Source: DAOUBF01 sp034432795 (lineage in GTDB: Bacteria > Chloroflexota > Anaerolineae > DSLN01). Taken from it: DNA of 64,000 nt. Below the pieces are notes generated by a model. It saw only the letters and a program-made list of their open reading frames with translations, was not told the origin of the DNA and searched no databases. A program made the translations under genes and the position numbers. Below are positions 30,047-38,579 of the stretch, piece after piece; positions within the stretch are counted from its first letter, which is position 1, and each line of letters opens with the position of its first letter. Location of the stretch: the NCBI GenBank assembly GCA_034432795.1, contig DAOUBF010000040.1:30219-94218 (forward strand), given 5' to 3'.

Positions 30047-31483
30047 ATGGTTGAAGCGCTACGCCAATTCTTTGAACTGAACCGCATCATCATCCTGTTC
30101 GTTTACGGGCTGGTGTTCTTCGTCCTGGGCCTGGCGATTGCGCTCCAGTCGCGCAGCTACAGCCGGCTGAATCTGGCGCGGGCGTTGGGCTGGCTGGCCG
30201 CCTTCGGGCTGACGCACGGCCTGCACGAGTGGGGCGACATCTTCATCCCCATCCAGGCGACCTATCTGAGCGCATCCCTGGTGCGCGCCCTGCAAATCCT
30301 TCAGGTGATCCTGCTGGCGGTCTCGTTCGCCTGCCTGCTCCAATTTGGCGTGAGCACGCTGCGCCCGTTGCGGGGGCGCTGGCGCTGGCTGGCCGTGGCG
30401 CCCGTTGCCATGTTCGCGGCCTGGATGCTCGGATTCATCGCGTTGGGGCTGCGCCTGGCGCCGGATACTGAGACCTGGCTCAGGCAGGGAAGTATTTTTG
30501 CCCGCTACCTGCTGGGCTTTCCAGGCGGGCTATTGTCGGCCTATGGCTTGCGCCACCAGGCCATGACGCGTATCGCCCCCCTGGGCCTGCCGCATATTGT
30601 GGGGACGTTGCGCGTGGCAGGCTTCGCGCTCGTTGGCTATGCCTTTTTCGGCGGCCTTATCGGCCCGCCAGCGGATTTCTTTCCGGCGAACGTTCTCAAT
30701 AGCGAAACGGTGGTGGCAACCATAGGTGTTCCCCCACCGGTCCTGCGCTCGCTGGTGGGGCTGGCGATGACCATCGCCGTCATCCGGGGGCTGGAGATAT
30801 TTGATGTAGAGGTGGAGCGCCGCATTGAGAAGATGGAACGGGCGCAGATCGTGGCGATGGAGCGCGAGCGCATCGGTCGCGAATTGCATGATAACGTGAT
30901 CCAGGGGATCTATTCCGCCGGGCTGATGATTGAGTCGGCCCGCCGCCAGTTGAACGGCCAGAGCGTGCTTGCGCCCACTTTGGACCGTGCGATGGTCACG
31001 CTCAACCAGGCCATCAGCGACCTGCGCCGCTATATCTTTGAACTGCGCCCGGAGGAGCAACCCACCGACCTGGCTGAGGGCTTGCGCCGGCTGGCCGAGG
31101 ACGCCCGCCTGCGCTCGCTGGTGGAGGTCCATCTGGAGTTGGACTTGCCGGAGGGGATACGCCTGTCGCCTATACGCACGGGCCACATCCTGGCGATCAC
31201 CGGCGAGGCACTCTCCAATGTGGCCCGCCATTCGCGCGCCCAGCACGCCCAGGTGCGCGCCTGGAGCCACAATGGGCGGCTGCGCCTGGTCATCCGGGAC
31301 AATGGCGTGGGGTTCTCGCCGGGGGACCTGGCCGCCGAGCATGGCTCAGGCCAGGGCGGGGGCATGGGGCTGAGAAATATGCGCGACCGCGCTCGCCTGC
31401 TGGGCGGCGAACTGACCATTGAGAGCCAGCCAGGGCAGGGGACGACCGTGATCCTGGATGTGCCTTGGGAGGAGTTGGGATGA
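30047..31483 (+). CDS. NarL-type membrane sensor histidine kinase
   Basis: A 478-residue kinase. Six to eight hydrophobic segments fill residues 1-240 (first one RIIILFVYGLVFFVLGLAIAL), forming an integral membrane sensor similar to 7TM-type domains. The HisKA_3 dimerisation region has MERERIGRELHDNVIQGIYSAG with His281 as the phosphorylation site, and the HATPase_c domain ends with IRDNGVGFSPGDL and GSGQGGGMGLRNMRDRARLLGGELTIESQPGQGT. It phosphorylates the next gene product; the response-regulator ATG overlaps the kinase stop (ATGA). The ligand is unknown. I place the start at ATG 30047, after a TATAAT box at 30012. Confidence 0.88.
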   Translation: MVEALRQFFELNRIIILFVYGLVFFVLGLAIALQSRSYSRLNLARALGWLAAFGLTHGLHEWGDIFIPIQATYLSASLVRALQILQVILLAVSFACLLQFGVSTLRPLRGRWRWLAVAPVAMFAAWMLGFIALGLRLAPDTETWLRQGSIFARYLLGFPGGLLSAYGLRHQAMTRIAPLGLPHIVGTLRVAGFALVGYAFFGGLIGPPADFFPANVLNSETVVATIGVPPPVLRSLVGLAMTIAVIRGLEIFDVEVERRIEKMERAQIVAMERERIGRELHDNVIQGIYSAGLMIESARRQLNGQSVLAPTLDRAMVTLNQAISDLRRYIFELRPEEQPTDLAEGLRRLAEDARLRSLVEVHLELDLPEGIRLSPIRTGHILAITGEALSNVARHSRAQHAQVRAWSHNGRLRLVIRDNGVGFSPGDLAAEHGSGQGGGMGLRNMRDRARLLGGELTIESQPGQGTTVILDVPWEELG

Positions 31484-32145
31484 AAACCTTGCGGGTATTG
31501 CTGGTAGATGATCATGAGGTGGTCCGGCTGGGGTTGGAGGCCCTGTTGCACAGCCAGCCGGGCATCACCGTAGTGGCCGAGGCCAGCACGGCAGAGGAGG
31601 CCATCCGCGCCGCTGAACGCCACCGGCCCGACCTGGTCCTGATGGATATCCGATTGCCGGGGGAGAGCGGCATCGCCGCCTGCCGCACGATCACCTCGCG
31701 TTGGCCGGAGACGAAGGTCATCATGCTCACGTCCTTCGCCGACGATGACCTCATCTTTCAGGCCATCCAGGCGGGGGCCGCAGGCTATGTGCTCAAGCAG
31801 GTGGGCAACGATGAACTGTTGCGGGCGATTGAGGCCGTGCGCGCGGGGGAGGCGCTGCTGGACCCGGCGGTAACGCGCAAGGTGATTGAACGGGTGCGCC
31901 AGCGCGAACGCGAGGCTGATACCGCTGCCTTCCGCGACCTGACCGAGCGCGAACTGGAGGTGCTGGCGCTTATCGCTGAGGGTAAGACCAATGCCGAGAT
32001 CGCCGAGGCGCTCACACTGAGCGAAAAGACGGTGCGCAACCACGTGAGCGTGATCCTGGAGAAGCTGGGCGTGAGCAACCGCATTGAGGCCGCCACCTAC
32101 GCCGTGCGCCACGACATCAAGCGCCTGTTGCGGGGCGGGGGCTGA
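31480..32145 (+). CDS. NarL/LuxR-type response regulator
   Basis: A 221-residue DNA-binding regulator. The receiver domain has the acidic pair D10-D11, the phosphoacceptor D56 in DLVLMDIRLPG, a Thr/Ser and Lys switch (MLTSFADDD, VLKQVG). The C-terminal LuxR helix-turn-helix is LTERELEVLALIAEGKTNAEIAEALTLSEKTVRNHVSVILEKLGVSNRIEA. Its start overlaps the kinase stop by four bases, a cognate pair. Target genes are not known; the 489-bp repeat-filled region follows. Confidence 0.92.
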   Translation: MKTLRVLLVDDHEVVRLGLEALLHSQPGITVVAEASTAEEAIRAAERHRPDLVLMDIRLPGESGIAACRTITSRWPETKVIMLTSFADDDLIFQAIQAGAAGYVLKQVGNDELLRAIEAVRAGEALLDPAVTRKVIERVRQREREADTAAFRDLTERELEVLALIAEGKTNAEIAEALTLSEKTVRNHVSVILEKLGVSNRIEAATYAVRHDIKRLLRGGG

Positions 32146-32234
32146 GGCGGCCCGATTCCATACTAAAGTGGTATCCAACCGACTGATGAAGATGAACAAA
32201 ATAGCGCCGTAACCGGGGCGATCTGGAAATGCGA

Positions 32235-32297
32235 ACACCACACCGTAAACGGTGCGGCCTGAAGTCTGGCCTTAAGCGCTACCGTGAACGGTGGTGT
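32235..32297. repeat. Palindromic unit with ACACCAC/GTGGTGT ends
   Basis: Ends ACACCAC (32235-32241) and GTGGTGT (32291-32297) are complementary, and each is joined to a CACCGT/ACGGTG palindrome (CACCGTAAACGGTG at 32241-32254; ACCGTGAACGGT at 32281-32292). The centre holds GGCCTGAAGTCTGGCC. Same family as 7499-7583. Confidence 0.65.
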
Positions 32298-32321
32298 ATC
32301 CGGGCCTCCCCGTTTGTTACG

Positions 32322-32496
32322 GTGTTATTTTGCTCTGTTGCAAACAGAAGCGAAGGGCGTTCCATATTGGGGATAGGGAGGACTCCACCGTAAACGGTGG
32401 AGCGTATAGCCGTGTAAAGGCACGCCGCACCGTTTACGGTGCGGTGATCCAATGCCCCCTGTTTACGGCTGTCTTTGCAACAGAGCAGTGTTATTT
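32322..32496. mobile_element. 157-bp IS6-like MITE with 14-bp inverted ends and 9-bp target duplication
   Basis: Bases 32331-32344 (TGCTCTGTTGCAAA) and 32474-32487 (TTTGCAACAGAGCA) are perfect inverted repeats. GTGTTATTT flanks the element on both sides (32322-32330 and 32488-32496) as a direct repeat. The end sequence is very close to the GGCACTGTTGCAAA end of IS6/IS26-family elements, whose insertions make 8-bp duplications; here the repeat is nine bases. The interior (32345-32473) has no transposase gene but carries the CACCGT/ACGGTG repeat unit (32385-32450). It is therefore non-autonomous and would need a transposase in trans. It lies in the gap after the response regulator, with no gene interrupted. 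Confidence 0.8.
32385..32450. repeat. CACCGT/ACGGTG repeat unit inside the MITE
   Basis: Palindromes CTCCACCGTAAACGGTGGAG (32383-32402) and CCGCACCGTTTACGGTGCGG (32425-32444) flank a GTATAGCCGTGTAAAGGCAC-like spacer. It aligns with 7499-7583 except for a 14-base gap. It is therefore either older than the MITE or carried by it. Confidence 0.8.
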
Positions 32497-32634
32497 CGTT
32501 AAATGTCCATAAGCCGGTTTCCTAGTACGTAGCCGTTGAATACATTCAACGGCTGGTGGGTTGCCTTTCCTCCGACCCTCTGCTACAATCGCAGCCGGCA
32601 TGAACCCACGACGGCCTGAGACAAGAACGCGCCG

Positions 32635-33126
32635 ATGACCAAGGATGCACTGGCACTCCGCCTGCGACGGGCAACCGAGGCCATTCTGGAGGCAGAAAAT
32701 CTAACGGATGGCCTGCAAGACGCCGAAGCGGAAACGCTCCTCAACTGGGGGTTGGCCCGCGTTGAGGCCGCTGTGTACGCCACTGCTGACCTGGACCCGG
32801 CAGCGGCGAAGGCTCATATCGCCCGCAGCGTCACCCTGGTGCGCCAGATGATGCGGCGGATCAATACCCTGGTGGCTGCGCGGGCCGATCTGGAGGAGGA
32901 TGAGGAACTGGCGGATGGCCTCCGCGCGCTGGTGCAGGCGGCGCCTGATCTGCCCAAAAGCCCAGAGGAGCGCAGCCATCTCAATCACGACAAAGCCGCG
33001 CAGACCCGGCCTGATGTGGAGGCGACCATTCGCACCATCGCTGCGCAGCGCTTCAAACTGAGTGACGGACAAATGCTACAAAAGGTCCTGGCGCTGATTG
33101 ACGCCGCCGCCGAGGCCCGGTCGTAG
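32635..33126 (+). CDS. Uncharacterised helical protein
   Basis: A 163-residue, Ala/Glu/Arg-rich protein that I do not recognise. It should be all-helical (LALRLRRATEAILEAENLTDGLQDAEAETLLNWGLARVEAAVYATADLDPAAAKAHIARSVTLVRQMMRRINTLVAARADLEEDEELADGLRALVQAA), with a charged linker near 115-125 and a last helix. No signal peptide or membrane segment. It is the first gene of a run with a PLD-like protein (20 bp on) and a Ser/Thr kinase, so an accessory or substrate role to those is possible. Confidence 0.55.
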   Translation: MTKDALALRLRRATEAILEAENLTDGLQDAEAETLLNWGLARVEAAVYATADLDPAAAKAHIARSVTLVRQMMRRINTLVAARADLEEDEELADGLRALVQAAPDLPKSPEERSHLNHDKAAQTRPDVEATIRTIAAQRFKLSDGQMLQKVLALIDAAAEARS

Positions 33127-33146
33127 CGCAGGCTACAGGTGCTCCC

Positions 33147-34268
33147 ATGAACTCCAAAACACGCTTGCCCCTGTCTTCGGCCCTGGGCTGCCTGGCGCTG
33201 ATCGCGCTGGTTGGCCTGGTCGCCGTTGGGTTTATCCTCCGGACGGGCGACGCACTCGTGCCCGGCGCCACCCCGCCCACAGAGTCACCCGCCCCTGCGG
33301 TCTCGCCTGTCACGGCGGCTCCGCCCTGGATCCAGGTTTATTTCACCCGGCCCAAGAACCCGGACGACGGCGTGCGCTCCGGCGGCGTGGATGAGATCGT
33401 CGTCGCCAGCATAGATGGGGCACAAAAGACCTTGGATGTGGTCACGTTTGAGTTTGACAGCCAGAGGCTGGCCGCCGCGCTGATCGCCGCCCATAATCGT
33501 GGCGTGCGCGTCCGCTTCGTCATGGATGGTGAGAACGCAGACACCGATGCCTACCGCAGGATTGAGTTCGCCGGTATCCCCACCGTCACCGACAGCCGCA
33601 ATGCCTTCACCCACAGCAAATTCATCGTCATAGATGGCCAACGCGTCTGGACAGGTTCGTGGAATCTGAAGGACAACGACACCTACCGCAACGACAACAA
33701 CCTGGTCCTGATTGAGTCGCCGGAGCTGGCCGAGAACTACACACGCGAATTTGAAGAGATGTTTATCCACCGGCGCTTCGGGGGCAGGAAGACGGCCACG
33801 ACCCCGCACCCCCAAATAACCATTCAGGGGGTGCTGATTGAGAACTACTTCTCCCCCCGCGATCAGGTGGCCACGCACCTCATCCAGAGCATCCGGGGGG
33901 CACAGCGGAGCATCCGCTTTCTGGCCTTCTCCTTCACCAGCGATTCCATTGCCCAGGCCATGCTGGACCGGGCCAGGGCGGGCGTGAGTGTCGCCGGGGT
34001 GTTTGAGACACGCGGCGGCGACACCAGCGCCAGCGAGTATGGTCGGATGAAGCGGGCCGGCCTGGACGTGCGTCTGGATGGTAACCCCTTTACGATGCAT
34101 CACAAAGTGATTATTATAGATGAGAGCCTCGTGATCACCGGCTCATATAACTTCAGCGCTCAGGCGGACGACTCCAACGACGAAAACGTTCTGATCATTC
34201 ACAGCCCGGAGGTCGCGGCGTTGTACTTGGCCGAATTTGAGCGCATTTATGGGCAGGCGAAACCGTGA
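33147..34268 (+). CDS. Phospholipase D-like exported protein
   Basis: A 373-residue protein with an N-terminal hydrophobic anchor (LGCLALIALVGLVAVGFIL, residues ~11-29) and a Pro/Ala/Thr linker. It has two PLD HKD motifs: HSKFIVIDGQRVWTGSWNLKDND and HHKVIIIDESLVITGSYNFSAQADDSNDENV, both with the full H-x-K-x4-D pattern and the trailing GS-N. Such proteins are phosphodiesterases of lipids or nucleic acids (Nuc/cardiolipin-synthase type); the anchor suggests action at the outer face of the membrane. It overlaps the kinase start (GTGA) and may share a transcript with the preceding gene. Confidence 0.85.
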   Translation: MNSKTRLPLSSALGCLALIALVGLVAVGFILRTGDALVPGATPPTESPAPAVSPVTAAPPWIQVYFTRPKNPDDGVRSGGVDEIVVASIDGAQKTLDVVTFEFDSQRLAAALIAAHNRGVRVRFVMDGENADTDAYRRIEFAGIPTVTDSRNAFTHSKFIVIDGQRVWTGSWNLKDNDTYRNDNNLVLIESPELAENYTREFEEMFIHRRFGGRKTATTPHPQITIQGVLIENYFSPRDQVATHLIQSIRGAQRSIRFLAFSFTSDSIAQAMLDRARAGVSVAGVFETRGGDTSASEYGRMKRAGLDVRLDGNPFTMHHKVIIIDESLVITGSYNFSAQADDSNDENVLIIHSPEVAALYLAEFERIYGQAKP

Positions 34269-35476
34269 ATGCATCTGACCCTTACGCAGGCGAGACACTG
34301 AACAACCGTTACCGGCTGCTGGCTGCGCAGATCGGCTCCGGCGGCATGGCGCACGTGTACAAGGCTGAGGACCTGGCGTTGGGCCGCATCGTCGCGGTCA
34401 AGGTGCTGCGCGAGAGCCTGACAGCGGACCCGGAGTTCCTGGCGCGCTTCCAGCGCGAGGCCCGCGCCGCCGCCAGCCTCAGCCACCCCAACATCGTTAC
34501 CGTCCACGACGTCGGCCAGGACCGGGGGCGATATTACATCGTCATGGAGTACGTGGACGGGCAGAACCTGAAGGAGTTGATCCGCAAGGAGGCGCCTTTC
34601 CCCATTGAGCGCGCCCTGGACCTGGCCGTGCAGATTTGCGCGGGCGTGGGCTATGCCCATCGCGCAGGCATTGTCCACTGCGATGTCAAGCCACAGAATG
34701 TCCTGGTGACGCCGGATGGCCGCGCTAAGGTCACGGATTTCGGCATCGCCCGCGCCCTGTCCAGCGCTACCATTCCGCTCTCCGAGACGGTGTGGGGCAC
34801 GCCGCACTATTTCGCGCCGGAGCAGGCCGCCGGTAAGCCGCCCACGCCCGCCTCCGATGTATACGCTATCGGCGTCATCCTGTATGAGATGCTTACTGGC
34901 CGCCTGCCCTTTGACGCGGACAGTTATACTGCGTTGGCCCTCAAGCACCTCCATGAGGAGCCACCGCCACTCTCTCAGTTTAACCCGCATATCCCCGCAC
35001 AGTTGGAAAGCATTGTGCATAAGGTGCTGGCCAAAGAACCCTCGGCCCGCTATCGCACCGCCGAACAGTTCGGACGCATCCTGATCAGCTACCGCCGTGA
35101 GGCCCTGCTCACCACTGCCGGGAGGCCGGTGATCCGGCTAGAGGAGGCGCCTAGCGTGGTGCGCCCGCCTGCGCCCCCCGCGCCGCCCCGCCGCCCGGAG
35201 GTCAGCCCGGCACGGCCCGCAGCCATCCGAACGCCCCCCGTCGCGGACGAAGAGGAGGAGGCAGAAGAGGAGGCGGAAATTGATTGGCTGGGCATCATTC
35301 TGGGGGCCTTGGCCCTGATCGCCATCCTGGGTCTGTTCCCTCTGTGGGCGATTGTGTATCGCGCCTATACGACCCGTAGCACCCCACCCCCAGCGCCGCC
35401 TCCGGGCGCCTACGTGCCTGGATACAGGCCCTGGTATGCCCAGGCGGAGGGCCTGCCGGTCGTATGGGACAAATGA
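34265..35476 (+). CDS. Membrane-anchored Ser/Thr protein kinase (PknB-like, HCD type)
   Basis: A 403-residue kinase from GTG 34265, whose start overlaps the PLD stop. Subdomains: glycine-rich loop IGSGGMAHVYKAED, catalytic Lys46 in VAVKVL, the loop IVHCDVKPQNVLV with Asp140, DFG at 158-160, and the APE-equivalent WGTPHYFAPEQA. The usual HRD is HCD, so this is a non-RD kinase that may not depend on activation-loop phosphorylation. A Pro/Ala/Glu-rich linker (300-340) precedes one transmembrane helix (IDWLGIILGALALIAILGLFPLWAIVYRAY), and a short Pro-rich tail lies outside. No PASTA repeats. Its substrate may be the neighbouring proteins. Confidence 0.88.
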   Translation: MNASDPYAGETLNNRYRLLAAQIGSGGMAHVYKAEDLALGRIVAVKVLRESLTADPEFLARFQREARAAASLSHPNIVTVHDVGQDRGRYYIVMEYVDGQNLKELIRKEAPFPIERALDLAVQICAGVGYAHRAGIVHCDVKPQNVLVTPDGRAKVTDFGIARALSSATIPLSETVWGTPHYFAPEQAAGKPPTPASDVYAIGVILYEMLTGRLPFDADSYTALALKHLHEEPPPLSQFNPHIPAQLESIVHKVLAKEPSARYRTAEQFGRILISYRREALLTTAGRPVIRLEEAPSVVRPPAPPAPPRRPEVSPARPAAIRTPPVADEEEEAEEEAEIDWLGIILGALALIAILGLFPLWAIVYRAYTTRSTPPPAPPPGAYVPGYRPWYAQAEGLPVVWDK

Positions 35477-35524
35477 GGGGGGTGTTCCCCCAATTGGGGG
35501 CTGGTCAGTTTCCATGCCATTTGG

Positions 35525-35530
35525 TATAAT
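35525..35530 (+). promoter_or_regulatory. -10 box of ftsH
   Basis: TATAAT 53 bases before GTG 35578; no consensus -35 upstream. Confidence 0.45.
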
Positions 35531-35577
35531 CAATTATTGCCTATCGGTGTGTGATGGAGAAACGACGGAGGGAGACA

Positions 35578-37440
35578 GTGAACTCAGCACGGCTACGGAA
35601 CGGATTCGTCTGGCTGCTCATCCTGCTGGCCATTGGGGCCATCTTGTACAGCTATCGCGCCAACGCGCCAGCAGCCACGGAGAAGCCCATTTCCGCTATC
35701 GCCGCCGACGTCCAGGCGGGTCGGGTGAAGCAGATCATCGTCAGTGGCGATGAACTGACAGTCAAGTACAAGGATAACGCCAACGATGTGATCACCTACA
35801 AAGGCGGCAATGGCACGGTGGAGGAGCTTCTGGCTTCCTACGGCGTGACCGCCGATGACCTGAAGGCTGTGGACATCCAATACCGGCGGCCCAGCGATTG
35901 GGGCAACATCATCAACCTGCTGGCCTATACGCTGCCAGCGGTGTTGGTCGTGGGCATCATCTACTTCATGCTGCGCCAGGCGCAGGGCACGAACAACCAG
36001 GCCCTGTCCTTTGGCAAGAGCCGGGCGCGCATGTTCACCGGCGACCAGCCTACGGTGACCTTTGATGATGTGGCCGGTGTGGATGAGGCCAAGGAAGAGT
36101 TGCGCGAGGTGGTGGAGTTCCTCAAGGAACCGGAGAAGTTTATCTCCCTGGGGGCGCGCATCCCCAAGGGCGTGCTGCTCGTGGGCAGCCCCGGCACGGG
36201 CAAGACCCTGCTTGCCAAGGCCGTCTCCGGCGAGGCCGGTGTGCCCTTCTTCTCCATCTCCGGCTCGGAATTCGTGGAAATGTTCGTGGGCGTCGGTGCC
36301 AGCCGCGTGCGCGACCTGTTTGACCAGGCCAAGCGCCACTCACCGTGCATCGTCTTCGTGGACGAGATTGACGCGGTGGGCCGCCACCGTGGCGCGGGCT
36401 TGGGCGGCAGCCACGACGAGCGCGAGCAAACGCTCAACCAGATCCTGGTGGAGATGGACGGCTTTGACACCGACACTAACGTGATCGTGATCGCCGCCAC
36501 CAACCGGCCCGACATCCTGGACCCGGCGCTCCTCCGCCCTGGCCGCTTTGACCGGCGCGTGGTGCTGGACCGGCCCGATATGAAGGGGCGCGAGGCCATC
36601 CTGCGCGTGCACGTGCGCGGCAAGCCGTTGGCGAGCGACGTGGACCTGACCACGCTGGCGAAGGCCACCCCCGGCTTTGTCGGCGCGGACATTGAGAACC
36701 TGGTCAACGAGGCGGCCATCCTGGCGGCGCGGCGCAACAAGAAGGCCATCGGCATGAAGGAGTTTGAAGAGGCCATTGAGCGCGTCATCGCCGGGCCGGA
36801 GCGCAAGAGCCGCCTGATCAGCGAGGAGGAGAAGCGCGTCATCGCCTACCACGAGGCCGGCCATGCCGTCGTCATGCGCGTCCTGCCCAAGTGCGACCCG
36901 GTGCGCAAGGTCTCTATCATCGCCCGGGGCATGATGGGCGGCTATACTCTGTCCCTGCCGGAAGAAGACCGCACGCTGTGGAGCAAGCAGAAGTTCCTGG
37001 ATGATCTCTCCGGCCTGTTGGGAGGCCGGGCGGCGGAGGAGTTGGTTTTCACCGACATCACCACCGGCGCGGCCAACGACCTGGAGCGGGCCACAGAACT
37101 GGCGCGGGCCATGGTCACCCGCTACGGCATGAGCGAGAAGCTTGGCCCCATGGTCTTCGGCCAGAAGGAAGAGTTGGTCTTCCTGGGCAAGGAGCTGGGT
37201 GAGCAGCGGGATTACTCGGATGCGGTGGCGTTGGAGATTGATAACGAGGTGCGCCGCATCATCCACGAGGCCTACACGCGGGCCAAGAACATCCTGTTGC
37301 AGTACCGCGACAAGCTGGACGCCATTGCCAAGCGCCTGCTGGAGGTGGAGACGATTGACGGGGCCGAGTTTGAGGCCTTCTTCAGCGACGTGCCCCTGCC
37401 GCGCCCCCAGCCCGCCATGGAGCCGGTCCCGGCGCGGTGA
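35578..37440 (+). CDS. ftsH: ATP-dependent zinc metalloprotease FtsH
   Basis: A 620-residue membrane protease that degrades misfolded and short-lived membrane and cytoplasmic proteins as a hexamer. Start is GTG 35578 because GGAGGGA lies seven bases before it; an upstream ATG is in frame without such a site. Two hydrophobic segments (about 8-25 and 115-133) flank a small periplasmic domain. The AAA domain has Walker A GSPGTGKT near 203, VDEIDAVGRHRG and the TNRPDILDPALLRPGRFDR second region of homology; the zinc site HEAGH is at 425-429, with the third ligand Asp in the GGRAAEELVF-GAANDL region. Ends with an intrinsic terminator 40 bases on. Confidence 0.96.
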   Translation: MNSARLRNGFVWLLILLAIGAILYSYRANAPAATEKPISAIAADVQAGRVKQIIVSGDELTVKYKDNANDVITYKGGNGTVEELLASYGVTADDLKAVDIQYRRPSDWGNIINLLAYTLPAVLVVGIIYFMLRQAQGTNNQALSFGKSRARMFTGDQPTVTFDDVAGVDEAKEELREVVEFLKEPEKFISLGARIPKGVLLVGSPGTGKTLLAKAVSGEAGVPFFSISGSEFVEMFVGVGASRVRDLFDQAKRHSPCIVFVDEIDAVGRHRGAGLGGSHDEREQTLNQILVEMDGFDTDTNVIVIAATNRPDILDPALLRPGRFDRRVVLDRPDMKGREAILRVHVRGKPLASDVDLTTLAKATPGFVGADIENLVNEAAILAARRNKKAIGMKEFEEAIERVIAGPERKSRLISEEEKRVIAYHEAGHAVVMRVLPKCDPVRKVSIIARGMMGGYTLSLPEEDRTLWSKQKFLDDLSGLLGGRAAEELVFTDITTGAANDLERATELARAMVTRYGMSEKLGPMVFGQKEELVFLGKELGEQRDYSDAVALEIDNEVRRIIHEAYTRAKNILLQYRDKLDAIAKRLLEVETIDGAEFEAFFSDVPLPRPQPAMEPVPAR

Positions 37441-37479
37441 TCTCCGACGTGTGCACACCTGTCTCCCTGTGACCTGTAG

Positions 37480-37510
37480 AGGCCCGACCCGATAAAGGTC
37501 GGGCCTTTTT
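37480..37510 (+). terminator. Intrinsic terminator after ftsH
   Basis: Ten-base arms AGGCCCGACC (37480-37489) and GGTCGGGCCT (37497-37506) around a CGATAAA loop, with TTTTT at 37506-37510. Good rho-independent structure 40 bases after the stop. Confidence 0.85.
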
Positions 37511-37575
37511 ATCCTGGGGACAGATCATTCCAGGGCATGAGGCGCTATGGCTGGCCGGGTCGCCTCCGCCTGACC

Positions 37576-38481
37576 TCAATTGCCCCACACGTTACCGACG
37601 ACGGAGACCAGCATCGCCAACATCAGCGGCCACTGCGCCCGCTGCACGAAGCTCTCCCCCGCCAGCCCGCGCCGGAGCCAGGGCTGCATCACCACAATGG
37701 GAAAGGCCAACAGCCCGACGACCCCCGCCCCAGCCACCCGCCCCCCGGCCAGCAGGATGGCAATGGCCAGCGCCTGCCCCAGGTTGAGCAGCGCAAGATT
37801 CACCCATCGTCTGTCGTCGGTCGTCCGTATCAGGCCCGCAATGGCCAGGCTATAGGCCAGCGCCAGGCCCGTTGAGGGGAAATTGAGCGGAGAGAAAGCC
37901 ACATGACCGGCCAGCCAGGGCAGGCCCACCCAAACCACTGCTTGGGAGATGGCGCCGGGCTGGCCGGGGCGCGGGCTGAGGGCGAAGGCCAGTTGGGTGG
38001 TGGCGAACGCTGCCAGGGTGAGCAGCACCAGGCGCGGCCCCAGCAGCGCCGCCAGCAGCAGGGACAAGAGCGTGGCGATAAGCAGGCCGTTCAGCACCGG
38101 GCCTGCCACAGCCCTGGCCGAGTCTGCCCACCAGGCGCGCAAAGCAGCCAGCCAGCGCGCCAGCGCGCCGCCGGGTGCGTCCTGGCGCAGATAGGGGAGC
38201 CAAAACGCCCCCTGCTGAGGCCCCTGCGTGGGCGGAGGATCGGGGGGGTGCTCAAGTTGGGCGCGCAAGATCGCCCAGCGGCGCAGGGGGTCCGCCCAGG
38301 CCGGGGAGGTCACCGCGGCCCAGACAGAGGCCCAACCGACTTCGGCCAGGAACATCACCGCAACCAGCCGGACCAGATCGGTTGTGCCCCAGTGAAAACC
38401 GCCGGAGGCGATGGCGCCACACAGCGCGGCCCAGGCCGGCCTGAACACCAGCCCCCGGCGTATCCTGCCCTCAAGTAACAT
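37576..38481 (-). CDS. Uncharacterised polytopic membrane protein
   Basis: A 301-residue protein, rich in Ala, Leu, Trp and Gly, that I do not recognise. The N-terminal part has a helix pair (LVFRPAWAALCGAIASGGFHW, LVRLVAVMFLAEVGWASVWAAV), then a hydrophilic loop of ~55 residues (Pro-rich TQGPQQGAFWLPYLRQD), and a C-terminal half with five or six helices ending GVVGLLAFPIVVMQPW and ending VVGNVWGN. No enzyme motif seen. The start is ATG 38481, one codon after a TTG; no clear ribosome-binding site. It is transcribed as the RpiR genes, behind the hairpin at 38518-38574. Confidence 0.55.
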   Translation of the reverse strand: MLLEGRIRRGLVFRPAWAALCGAIASGGFHWGTTDLVRLVAVMFLAEVGWASVWAAVTSPAWADPLRRWAILRAQLEHPPDPPPTQGPQQGAFWLPYLRQDAPGGALARWLAALRAWWADSARAVAGPVLNGLLIATLLSLLLAALLGPRLVLLTLAAFATTQLAFALSPRPGQPGAISQAVVWVGLPWLAGHVAFSPLNFPSTGLALAYSLAIAGLIRTTDDRRWVNLALLNLGQALAIAILLAGGRVAGAGVVGLLAFPIVVMQPWLRRGLAGESFVQRAQWPLMLAMLVSVVGNVWGN

Positions 38482-38517
38482 CAAAACAGGGACTCAACGG
38501 ATTCGCCTCGTGGTTGC

Positions 38518-38574
38518 AGAGGTCGCACCCCCTTCGGTCCCCTGCGTGAAGGGATCGGGGGGTGCGACCCCTCT
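38518..38574. repeat. Hairpin AGAGGTCGCACCCCC...GGGGGTGCGACCCCTCT
   Basis: Fifteen-base arm pairs with one extra C in the second arm; the loop contains a second smaller pairing (TTCGGTCCC/GGGATCGG). It lies between the RpiR stop and the membrane-protein start. It could act as an RNA stability or processing element; without a T-tract a terminator is not shown. Confidence 0.6.
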
Positions 38575-38579
38575 GGAGG

